The notes under the pieces: model-generated
The model's database searches: none
What the model saw: the letters and a program-made list of their open reading frames with translations, nothing else
Told to the model about the DNA's origin: nothing
DNA from: Moniliophthora roreri
Lineage: Eukaryota > Basidiomycota > Agaricomycetes > Agaricales > Marasmiaceae
DNA: 64,000 nucleotides
Assembly (NCBI GenBank): GCA_001466705.2
Contig: LATX02000222.1
Location: 186,001 to 250,000, forward strand
Direction: 5' to 3'
Position numbers and translations under genes: made by a program
Part shown: positions 47,499 to 57,460 of the stretch, in pieces
Layout: each line of letters opens with the position of its first letter
Numbering within the stretch: position 1 is the stretch's first letter

Positions 47499-47712
47499 CA
47501 AGGCTTATGAAGAAGCATTGGAATCAGTCTTGAAGTCCTCAATGATGATAAGTTGCTGATACCACTTATAAACATCGACGGACCAGACGAGAACTGAGTG
47601 AGGATAGGGAGATGAGTGGTGGATTGGTCGACTTAACCCAGTCGCCGGTATGTATGTACTATGAGTATTAATAGACCTGTATGATACATATGTACTTTTC
47701 CAAATAGCATGA

Positions 47713-49308
47713 TCACAGGTAGGCTCTAGCACTTCTACGTCCCATCTACACAAAAATGTCAGTAGTAGAAGATCAGCGGGAGTAACGACACGTACCTCTA
47801 TAACCTTCCAGCCTCCAGTTAACTCATTACCCAGCTCCTCCTCTACTCTCGTGATAGCAGCGATATACGTACACTGCTCTACACGATCCTCGGCACCGAC
47901 CATGACCTCGCGTGTCTTTGCGTTTCGGAATAGCAAAACTTCTTGTGTGTTGAACTGAATGACGAATACGGGAACGTTGTTGTCCAGAACCTTGCCGGCG
48001 TGGACCTGGAAACGTATCAATCAGTCGAACGACGGAAATTCAGATTCAAAAGACACGCGTACATCGACCTGCCGGATATCCAATACTTTGCTTTCACTAA
48101 TGAGTCCCTGCTTGAGATAAACCTCCATCGTTGCCCACAGGACGTTGTATGTCTGTCATGGAGTAAGTGACCTATCATCAGCTATACAAACGAAACGACG
48201 CACCGCTTCACCACACCAAGCCTTCAGAGCTTCCTGGTCTGCCGAAAGATACGCATCGACCACTTCAGGAACGATGTACTCTCTCAGCTCCCGCTCAAAA
48301 TTGGCCATGGTAAAGGATGGATCGAACATCTTCATCATCCGCATTACTTGTGCCGTCTCGTTCTCGTCAAACCAGGAACCAATCGTTTGTGTCACAGATC
48401 GTATAGAAGATACTACGGGGTTCTCAGATTCATCATAGGCTTGCCGAAGGGAGAAGAATGTCTTTAAGACAGGATTCGTTTCTTTGAGTTCATTCCACTT
48501 CTCTTGTCGTGGAGAATCTTTATGGAGAATCATGGAAGTACCTGCGCTGTAGAAAAGTCAGCAAGAGGCACAGACTTTGGAGAAAACGAACGTACTCTGG
48601 GTTCGTAGTGATACGGTGAGATGCGGGTCCTAAACCACCGTCCCTTCCAGCTTTTTCTAACCGTTTTTGTCTCCTTAGTCGACGTGCTTCCTTTTCTTCG
48701 AAACCGGCATGCTTCGCGCTTCCGCTGTCGTCTAGCGCATCAATGAGAGTATCGGAAAGTGCTTTGTAAGCGGCAGTTTTTCGGATAGGCTCAGTCGATT
48801 TTTCTATGGTAGAAGACACGGCAGCGGAGGCTCTTGAGATTGCACGCAAAATTTCACTCTCTTCCATGGTCTTGAGAGCTTCTGACACTGCGTCACCGAC
48901 TTTGATACCGCGCTTTTTGAGCTCTTCTGCTGCAGCACGAAGACGCGGGTTCTCTTTAATACTTGATGTAAGCTACATTGGTGACTGTAAGCTTGAATCC
49001 GCATTGAAGATGATAACTGAACATACCCTCGCCCGCTCGTATGCAGCCCGTGCTTTCTTCATTGCCTCCGAGTCCTGTAATTTGTCCACGTCACCCTGCA
49101 ACTGCTTGACATTCTCCTGCAGCTCTCTGTTCTTCTTCAACTCATCTCTCAACACGTCCACGAAAATTTGAAAGGGTGACTTCGGGAGTTCGTTACGCCT
49201 TGTTGAAGACGAATGAAATTGTGCAGCAGAGAAGACTTGGGGTCGCAGAGTTGCCCTGCTCCTGCATGCATTTCGTAGAGCAAGACTCTGCAGATGACGA
49301 GGAAGCAT
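47713..49308 (-). CDS. TIM44: Mitochondrial import motor subunit TIM44
   Basis: Peripheral matrix-side protein that tethers mtHsp70 to the TIM23 channel. Exons: 49308-49027, 48972-48596, 48546-48204, 48152-48063, 48005-47796, 47745-47713; 444 aa. The N-terminus is a mitochondrial presequence (MLPRHLQSLALRNACRSRA, Arg-rich, no acidic residues), followed by SPFQIFVDVLRDELKKNREL and a coiled segment. Family signatures include GIKVGDAVSEALKTMEES, KTAAYKALSDTLIDALDD, DESENPVVSSIRSVTQTIGS, MKMFDPSFTMANFERELREY. The C-terminal Tim44-like domain ends WKVIEMGRRSARAYL. Start chosen at the presequence; a longer frame upstream is 5' UTR. Confidence 0.93.
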
Positions 49309-49537
49309 GATGAGGGTGACTAGACGAGCTGGGTATCCCGAGTATTGACGGCGTCCGCTGGAGAGATTATTTTCTCGCACGCGTGTAGTTTTTGCCGGTC
49401 CGGCAAAAAAAAATTTCTCAATGAAATTTGGAAGTCTAACTCTTGAGCTGGGATACATGAAGTATTTATTATACAGTGCATACATTAGGTCAAGAATAAT
49501 GTGAATCTATAGAGTAATTTTAAGAGTGCAAGGACAT

Positions 49538-50357
49538 CTACCGCTTGGAGGAATTCTCTCGGAAATTAGCCCAAACTTCCTCTGTTGCGACAGCTATCCG
49601 CTCCTTCACACTGCTGAAGCTGTCCAGTGCCGGTCGAACATCCAAGGAGAACACTGGTGAGCCATCTGGATCATCAGGAGCAGAGTAGTAGTCAATGACA
49701 TATCGAACTTCTTCGCCTGTCTTGGGTCGTCGGACGACCCAATCATGACGGTCAAACGGTGGTTCAGTGCTAATAATTTGCACGAGTGAGTTTAATATCA
49801 CACGTTGCTGAGAGGACGTACTTGAACCGTTCAGGAAGTAGCCATCCAGCAAGTAACCAGAACCGGGCTTTGGGTGACAACTCGCCGGGTCGACCTTTGA
49901 ATCGCGCCAGATGCACCTCCTCAGTGGTCTGTCTCCTCTCCCATTTCAGAACCTCCTCCCATGCCTGCTCATTGAGGAAATTGTGTATCTCTACCATCGT
50001 CTCGACGTTCTCTTCTGGTGTCTCCCAACCCTTTCTGGCCAAAGCGTTGTAGAATTGCTGAGGCGAAGGATATTCCCACTTTTCCGCGTCATCTCGAGGA
50101 ATCGAAGAGGCAGTGCGTGAAGTAGGGAGGTCCATGGTCTGATTTGCCTGTCTTGATTGCGAAAGAATAGGCATCTGGTTTAAGGAGGAGATTGATCCAT
50201 GGTCCACTGGACATTGTGCTGGCTTCTGGTCTACTGGATGTGAAGATGAGCCATGGTCGACGGGACACTGGGCAGGTTTAGTCTTGGGAGCTTCGTGGTC
50301 GATGGGGCATTTAGACGCCGGAGAAGGAGCAGAACTTGAAGATATCGTCTGGCCCAT
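49538..50357 (-). CDS. CYC3: Holocytochrome c synthase (cytochrome c heme lyase)
   Basis: Intermembrane-space enzyme that attaches heme to apocytochrome c (or c1). Exons 50357-49822 and 49769-49538; 255 aa. The N-terminal region has three CP heme-regulatory motifs (KCPIDH, QCPVDH twice) and one degenerate HPVDQ lacking the Cys. The core has WEYPSPQQFYNALARKGWET, VEIHNFLNEQAWEEVLKWE, and, across the intron, TEPPFDRHDWVVRRP with the conserved His-Asp. RYVIDYYSAP and SLDVRPALDS close the domain. All match the HCCS family. Start at MGQTISSSS; no classical presequence is expected. Confidence 0.93.
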
Positions 50358-51490
50358 AGTGTACTGGTGAAGAGTTTCAAGCAACCAGTTGATGCACATG
50401 TCACTTTTTCCGGAAGCTTCCGGTCCACGGACTAGAAAAATTTTCACAGGGTGAGGCTCAAAGAAACCGCATTCTGCAATGGATGTGCCCGCTTGACACT
50501 GCTGCGGGAATTGTGCGAATTCTCGGCCTCAAGGAGTATAGTACATGTTCCGGGACAGTCGAGGAACAAAAGAATCGGGAATAAACTTGAAGCTGTCGGG
50601 TCCTGAACGTTGGAGCCTCAAAGCCAGGGGAATTTGTCTCGGAGGACCATTTGCCGAGTGGCTCGCACAACCGCGGAGTCATTCGCATGTGGATTTGCGA
50701 CGAGCTGCATGCAATACCCCGTGGGCATCCAATTACATGAAATTACGGTCAGTTTACCCGTACCTCCGCTGCCCGCCTTCAAGATTAATATCTTCCCCCA
50801 GTAGTCCCTCGGGTACCCGTTGACAGTCGATTTCGGACACCGTCCTCAATCTGCCAGTTGAAACTTGACCACACTCAAGTTACACTCATGGCATCCTGTT
50901 GCCGCAGGCGACTACATATAATCCCATATTCCCCATCCCGTCCGTCGAAACCGGCTCAACCGTTTTCGGGCCAGTACTGCTCTGGAGACTTACGGAAGGT
51001 ACCTTGGTGGGTAAACAGTACTCTCGTATTTATTACGTCAAGTTCCGCTCTTGAACATCCAATGGACACCATTACCTGCGTATATCCATGTGTACTGCGC
51101 ACTAGAGTCTCCTGTTGAGCTCGGCGATCCTCTGAGAGACACTATGCGGAGATGCTGGATGGATATCCGCCCCTAAACGCACAACTCAGACACGATTATT
51201 CGTTTCGGACCCTTCGGGACAACGGAAGGGAATTTGTCTTTGTTTCCATCTTCGCGGGCAAGTGTTGGCAACTCTCCTCAAATTATGCAGCACGAATGTT
51301 GCTGTGATTTATTCAGGAGTATAAAGGTCTCACTTGGAACGCTACTTGTACCGAACGCAGAAACTGAGAAAGACTTTTCAAACCCTCCATTACAACAATG
51401 AATCAGGATCCCTGGTGATCCCATAGATGCCATACCGATCCGCGCCCCGGTAAAGAAACCATGAGGTCTACAATTGGTCCCATGAACCAA
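50358..51490. other. Intergenic, about 1.1 kb
   Basis: Divergent region between the heme lyase (minus) and the first sugar transporter (plus). Short frames on both strands show no recognisable content. Confidence 0.45.
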
Positions 51491-51517
51491 CGCGAAATTT
51501 TATTTCGCGTATAAAAA
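51491..51517 (+). promoter_or_regulatory. Perfect 8-bp inverted repeat directly before a TATA box
   Basis: CGCGAAAT-ttt-ATTTCGCG (51491-51509) is followed at once by TATAAAAA (51510-51517), about 100 bp before the ATG of the first sugar transporter. The spacing suits a core promoter with an adjacent dyad-symmetric binding site. Confidence 0.5.
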
Positions 51518-51618
51518 GGAGTTTTAGCCAGGGGAAAAAAACCTCCACCCTTCCGGACCTTCCACCCTCTCCCTCTTGCCTCTATCTTGAAGATTTGCTA
51601 GCCAAGACATCTGCCATC

Positions 51619-53674
51619 ATGCCAGGAGGGCCAGTCACGACAGGTGAAGACATCGGAGCCAATGCTCCCAAGGTATGTCGTCTCCCGTTTCAACGACTTC
51701 AGCTTACCCTGCTTATAGAATAAATTTGCTGGAATCGCCATGACCGCTTTCGCGGCCTTTGGAGGTATCCTCTACGGTTACGATACCGGTGTTATCAGTG
51801 GTGTAAAGGAGATGAACGATTGGCTTCGAACTTTCGGTTACGCAACAGGCAACTCAGATAAGCCATATGCCATCAGCTCTTCTTCGGAATCCCTCATCGT
51901 ATCGATCCTGAGTGTTGGAACGTTCTTTGGCGCACTTTTAGGAGCACCAATAGGCGGTATGTAGTAGAAGAAATTTCTACAGTCGCCAGTTGTCCGCGGT
52001 CTTACTGTTGGCGTCTCATTTTCAGATTTCATCGGTCGTAAGTGGGGTGTCTGTGTGGGCTGTCTCATCTTCTGCGTCGGCGTTGCAATGCAAACTGCTG
52101 CTACGGAGATCCCGCTTTTCGTAAGTCAAAGTTTCTGTCATGAAGAGATATCCTGCTTATCGTGATATCTGACTTTTTAAGGTTGTTGGTCGTGTTTTCG
52201 CGGGTCTTGGCGTCGGCGTCATTTCCTGTGTGATACCCATGTATCAATCCGAGTGGTAAGCGCTTCAATGGCGTCATACTGTTCAGAGTGTCAGCCTAAT
52301 CAACTTTTTCCCCCCCCCCCCCTCGTAGTGCACCAAAATGGATACGTGGAGCTGTTGTCTCCCTCTATCAATGGGCCATCACTATCGGTCTTCTCCTCGC
52401 GGCCGTCATCAACAATGCTACACAACACCGTGATGATCATTCCGCCTACCGGATCCCCATTGGCGTTCAGTTCATCTGGGCTGCCGTGTTGGTATTTGGT
52501 ATGATCTTGTTGCCCGAGTCTCCTCGTTGGTACATCAAACGTGGAAAGTATAACGAGGCTGCAAATGCTCTATCTCGCCTCACCGGTTTGCCCCCCGACG
52601 ACCCTCAGACCAAACTGGAAATCGAGGATGTCCGTGCCAGCTTGGAGGCCGAGAGATCTATGGGTAAAAGCTCCTACGTAGACTGTTTCAAGCCCAGTCA
52701 CAACAAGATTGCGCTCCGGACTCTGACCGGTATCTTCATTCAAGCATGGCAACAACTTACCGGAAGTAAGTAGACTTGTTTTCGTTTCTTCAATAACAGA
52801 CATTGATGTGTGTAGTCAATTTCATCTTCTACTACGGGACCACCTTCTTCAAGAACTCGGGTATCTCCGATCCGTTCTTGATCACCATTGCCACTAACAT
52901 CGTCAATGTGTTTATGACCCTTCCCGGTATATGGGGTGTCGAACGATTTGGTCGTCGTACTCTTTTACTCGTTGGTGCTATCGTAAGTTGTTTTCTGTCA
53001 ATGTTGCCATCCATTTGATCAATTGGTACGCAGGGGATGTGTGTTTGCGAGTACCTTGTCGCCATCATCGGCGTCACCATCTCCGTAGAGAACCAAGCTG
53101 GTCAAAAGGTTTTGATCGCCTTCGTTTGCATCTACATTGTATGTGACATTGTGATTCCATCTTTGAAACATCTCTGACCTCCGATCAGGCATTCTTCGCT
53201 AGCACATGGGGACCTATTGCATGGGTCATCACAGGAGAGATTTTCCCCCTGCAGGTTCGCGCCAAGGCGATGTCGATGGCCGTTGCTAGCAATTGGCTCT
53301 GGAACTTTGGTATTGGTTATGCCACTCCCTATCTCGTCAACAAGGAGGCCGGTTCAGCAGGTCTCGAGTCCAAGGTGTTCTTCATCTGGGGATCTACCTG
53401 CTTCTGCTGTATCATCTTCACCCTCTTCTGTATTCCCGAGGTGAGCATCGCACGTATTTCTATTCATGCACGAAAGATTGACGACCGCCTCTAGACGAAA
53501 GGGCTCTCCCTCGAGCAAATCGATCTCATGTATCAGCACACCGTGCCCTGGCGTGCAGCCAAGTACCGTGCCATGCTCGTTGCTGAAGATATACACGTTT
53601 CCGACTCTACCAAGAACCAGGGCAAGGAAGTTGTTCACAAGGAGGAGGGTGGAAGCATCGACTCGAAAGCATAG
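51619..53674 (+). CDS. MFS hexose/monosaccharide transporter 1
   Basis: Twelve-helix sugar porter of the plasma membrane. Exons: 51619-51672, 51719-51956, 52026-52120, 52182-52255, 52329-52765, 52816-52982, 53034-53138, 53189-53440, 53495-53674; 533 aa. Signatures in order: FGGILYGYDTGVISG (helix 1), DFIGRKWG (D-x-x-GR-R/K loop 2-3), VVGRVFAGLGVG, YQSECAPKWIRG, PESPRWYIKRGK (loop 6-7), QAWQQLTGINFIFYY (helix 7, QQLTG sugar-contact motif), GVERFGRRTLL, FFASTWGPIAWV and GEIFPLQVRAK, ETKGLSLEQID at the end. The cytosolic tail is short and charged. It probably imports glucose or related hexoses. Tandem with a close paralog 0.85 kb downstream. Confidence 0.93.
52310..52322 (+). repeat. Poly-C tract (13 C) in intron 4 of transporter 1
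   Basis: Homopolymer at the polypyrimidine position, six bases before the AG acceptor. Likely prone to length error or variation. Confidence 0.85.
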
Positions 53675-54520
53675 ATGGACTCTTCCCAAGAGCTGTCGTT
53701 GGAATAACTGTTCATCTGAAGTACAGTGTGACGATAGATGTACATTAAAGGGACGTGAGATATGAAAGGGCGATTCCGTTAAGGCGACGCCCGATTCGCC
53801 CAAAAAATAGCGGAGATTGCCGATACGAGAGAAGCCTCAACTTCCAACCACTATGCGCCGCAATAAACCTTTTTCGAAACCCCGATCACTGGCTCAGACT
53901 CCCGAGTCCGCTTCAGGACCTCAGAGGGAGGGATAATAACATTTTCTAATATTAGCAATCACCCGCTCAGTCTGACAGATCATCAACGTTGGCAAGCTTT
54001 CGACATCTCCTGAAGGCTGAAGCAATGGGCCCGGAGCTTGAATGATTCCGGAGCTTGAAACGAACATGGATATGTATGCCCGCTGCCCGCACTTGTGAAA
54101 TGGTCGAGACGGCCTAGTGGGATCCAGGGCGCTGGAATGCGGGACCAGGCAGTGTGGATTAGGATGAATCTCAGTATCATCGGGAGTGTGTCCCAGTGGA
54201 CGGAGTATTCGCAAAAGTTGCAAAATGTTTATTCATTTCACACGGAGGGGTGACTTTTTCAATTTGATGTGGAGTGGGGGCAAATGATGGACCGGGCTGG
54301 ACCGATGCGTTGCCCTGAACAAAGCCCTGGATGAATCGAATTGAGAACCTTGTTGGGCGTATGACCGTGTGGAGAGACTGATCCGGCATTTAAACTCCAT
54401 TTGGCCCAGTTTTTGGTTTGAGTATTTAATCTGTCTTATAGCTTTTGATTCCTTGTGAGAGGTTGACTCCTAATCCCCACCTGTCCCCGCACTTTCTTAC
54501 CTCAACAAACTAGTTCAATC
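53675..54520. other. Intergenic between the transporters, 846 bp
   Basis: 3' flank of transporter 1 and promoter of transporter 2. An AT-rich element (gagtatttaatctg, about 54419-54432) lies ~90 bp before the ATG. No other gene seen. Confidence 0.45.
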
Positions 54521-56631
54521 ATGGCTGGAGGTCCTGCTGGAGGTGGCGAGGGTATCGGCGCCAGTGCCCCCAAGGTATGCCTCATATATCTATACTTTCT
54601 TTTCCCGCATAGCTGCTCACTATCGTCTCTCCAGAACAAACTCGCCGGTATCTTGATGACTGCGTTCGCAGCGTTTGGTGGTATCCTCTTCGGTTATGAC
54701 ACCGGTACCATCAGTGGTATCAAGGAAATGGACAATTGGCTGCAGACCTTTGGAAAGCTCCTACCTGACCCTGACAACCCTGGCCAGCTCAAATGGGGCA
54801 TTACCAGCTCAACTGAGTCGTTGATTGTGTCCATATTATCTGCTGGCACATTCTTTGGCGCACTTCTAGGTGAGTCAACTTGACCTGTCAAGTCTGACTA
54901 ATTCTGATGTTGTTACTGCCCTTAGGCGCCCCTGTGGCTGGTAAGAGCTATTTTTCCTTTTCGCTTGCCTCTATGTGTCGTTCGTGGTCTCATTGTCAGT
55001 GTTCCGTTTTTAGATTTCCTCGGTCGTAAGCGGGGTATCATTTTCGCTTGCCTTATCTTCTCCATTGGCGTTGCGATGCAAACTGCCTCCACCGCGATCC
55101 CTCTCTTCGTCGTTGGACGAGTATTCGCCGGTCTGGGTGTTGGACTCGTCTCGTGTTTAATACCTATGTATCAATCTGAATGGTAACGTCTTTGTTCACT
55201 TCTATTCGCTTCCCTAGGTCGCTGATTGGTATTTAGCTCGCCGAAATGGATCCGTGGCGCCGTCGTGTCGCTCTACCAATGGGCGATCACTATTGGGTTG
55301 CTCCTGGCCGCTGTTCTCAACAACGCCACACAGCACCGTCAAGATCACTCTTCTTACCGTATTCCAACTTCTATCCAATTCATCTGGGCGTTCATCTTGG
55401 CTTCCGGTATGACTTTCCTCCCAGAGGTGCGTGTATTACCAAATGTCGATTGCCCTTAAACTTACCCTCTGGACAGTCACCGCGTTGGTTGATTAAACGG
55501 GGAAAACTTGATGATGCTGCAAAGGCCTTGAGTCGGCTGACTGGCTTGCCTGCTAATGACCCCGCTAACCAACTCGAGATTCAGGATATCCAAGCCAACT
55601 TGGAAGCTGAACGTGCCCTGGGCGAAAGTTCCTACCTCGACTGCTTCAAGCCTTCTGCCAACAAGATTGCGTTCCGTACTTGGACCGGTATCACTATTCA
55701 AGCCTGGCAGCAGCTTACTGGAAGTTCGTAACAACTTTACCTTTTTTTTTTTTTATGCTCCCTCAAGTACTAACTTGTGACTTAGTCAATTTCATTTTCT
55801 ACTACGGCACGACATTCTTCAGGAACTCTGGAATTTCGAACCCATTCTTGATCACCATCGCCACCAACATTGTCAACGTATTTATGACTCTGCCCGGTAT
55901 TTGGGGAGTCGAACGTTTCGGACGACGTACTCTTCTACTTGTCGGTGCTATTGTGAGTTACTTCTCATGAACTTTTGAGGATTGCTTCCTGAACCTATTC
56001 GTGAAATTAGGGAATGTGCATTTGTGAATTCCTGATCGCCATCATTGGTGTCACAATCTCTGTCGAGAACACCGCTGGACAGAAAGTTTTGATTGCTTTC
56101 GTTTGCATCTATATCGTATGTGACTTCACACTCACTTCTCGCGGAATGCTAACATTCGATCCAGGCATTCTTTGCCAGCACTTGGGGACCGATCGCATGG
56201 GTCATCACTGGTGAAATTTTCCCTCTACAAGTGCGTGCCAAGGCCATGTCCCTCTCTGTTGCCAGCAACTGGCTATGGAATTGGGCCATTGCATACGCTA
56301 CCCCCTACCTCGTCAACAAGGAAGCAGGTTCAGCGGGCCTTGAAGCCAAGGTGTTCTTCATCTGGGGTTCCACTTGCTTCTGCTGTATCCTGTTTACCTA
56401 CTTTTGTGTCCCTGAGGTACGCTCACATATCCATCTGAATTGACGCGTCAACTCATCTTCCGGGTTTAGACCAAAGGCTTGTCCCTGGAACAGATTGATA
56501 TCATGTACACCAACACCTCGCCCAGAACGTCCAACTCATACCGCGCCCGCTTACTGGCCGATGATGTCCATGCGTCTGGCCTCAAGGGGCAGACGGAAGT
56601 GTTTGAACGTAGCTCTGACGAAAAAGCATGA
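54521..56631 (+). CDS. MFS hexose/monosaccharide transporter 2 (tandem paralog)
   Basis: Ten exons: 54521-54574, 54635-54869, 54926-54940, 55014-55182, 55237-55426, 55477-55723, 55786-55952, 56011-56115, 56165-56416, 56470-56631; 531 aa. The same sugar-porter signatures as transporter 1 appear: FGGILFGYDTGTISG, DFLGRKRG, VGRVFAGLGVG, YQSECSPKWIRG, PESPRWLIKRGK, QAWQQLTGINFIFYY, GVERFGRRTLL, ETKGLSLEQID-like TKGLSLEQIDIMY. Intron content differs from copy 1: an extra intron makes a 15-nt exon 3, another splits PE/SPRW, and the intron at LF/VVG is missing. The donor after 55723 is the weak GTTCGT. Confidence 0.92.
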
Positions 56632-57460
56632 GCACATTTCATTTTTTTCTGCTTCCACATGCTTTCTTTCTCTTTCTGTGATGGGATCTGGGGTTGTCAC
56701 TGTTTGATTGTACGGTTTGTCGGTACAGAGCTTTATACGTATTTTACCGACGCTGATGCTCACCGCTCGTATCATAACTCTTTTCTGTTTTCTACGCTGT
56801 GGGAATGTGCTTATCATAGACATTCTACCATCATGATGTGTATTGTATCATTCCGTGCCAACGAGTACACGAATTTAATGTCAGTTTCCTCCTGCGACCA
56901 TATGGCCGGTGCAGTCGGGCGTGCCTGAGAAGATCAGAAGTGTGAAACAAAAGAAGCTTAGGCCGGGAAGCAGAAAGAAGCATGGTTTGTTTTGCCCGGG
57001 CGTTACAAAGAAAACATTGTCGATCAATTTTTTTTGTCCACCACTGCAGCTTTGACTCCAGGGACTGTTTATCAGACTGAGACTGAATCACATGGAAAAG
57101 CTGACTTTGTACCCGGATCTTGTCAAGTATTGGGGGAGTAACGTCTGCATTCTCGCTTCGCAACACAAACACGTATATTATTACATACATTCATTCGAAT
57201 CATTTCCCCCTTCCCGCCCACATCACGGCTCGCCACGATTCACGGTTTGTAGACCTATAGGGGGCCAGAATAACATGTCCATCAATCAGTCAAACCATTC
57301 ATTCCTAGCATATGGGTATGGGGACCATTCGACGACGTCCACGAGCACATGCTCGACCACTGCCACCCGTCAACAGCATTTCAGTAATTCCCACTCTTTC
57401 CGCGTCCCAAGCTTATCACCCGACCCGCAAGAAATAAACTTACCTAAAGACAGCAATCGT
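56632..57460. other. Convergent intergenic, 829 bp
   Basis: Between the stops of transporter 2 (plus) and dihydroxyacetone kinase (minus). Contains no recognisable coding sequence or RNA gene. Confidence 0.5.
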
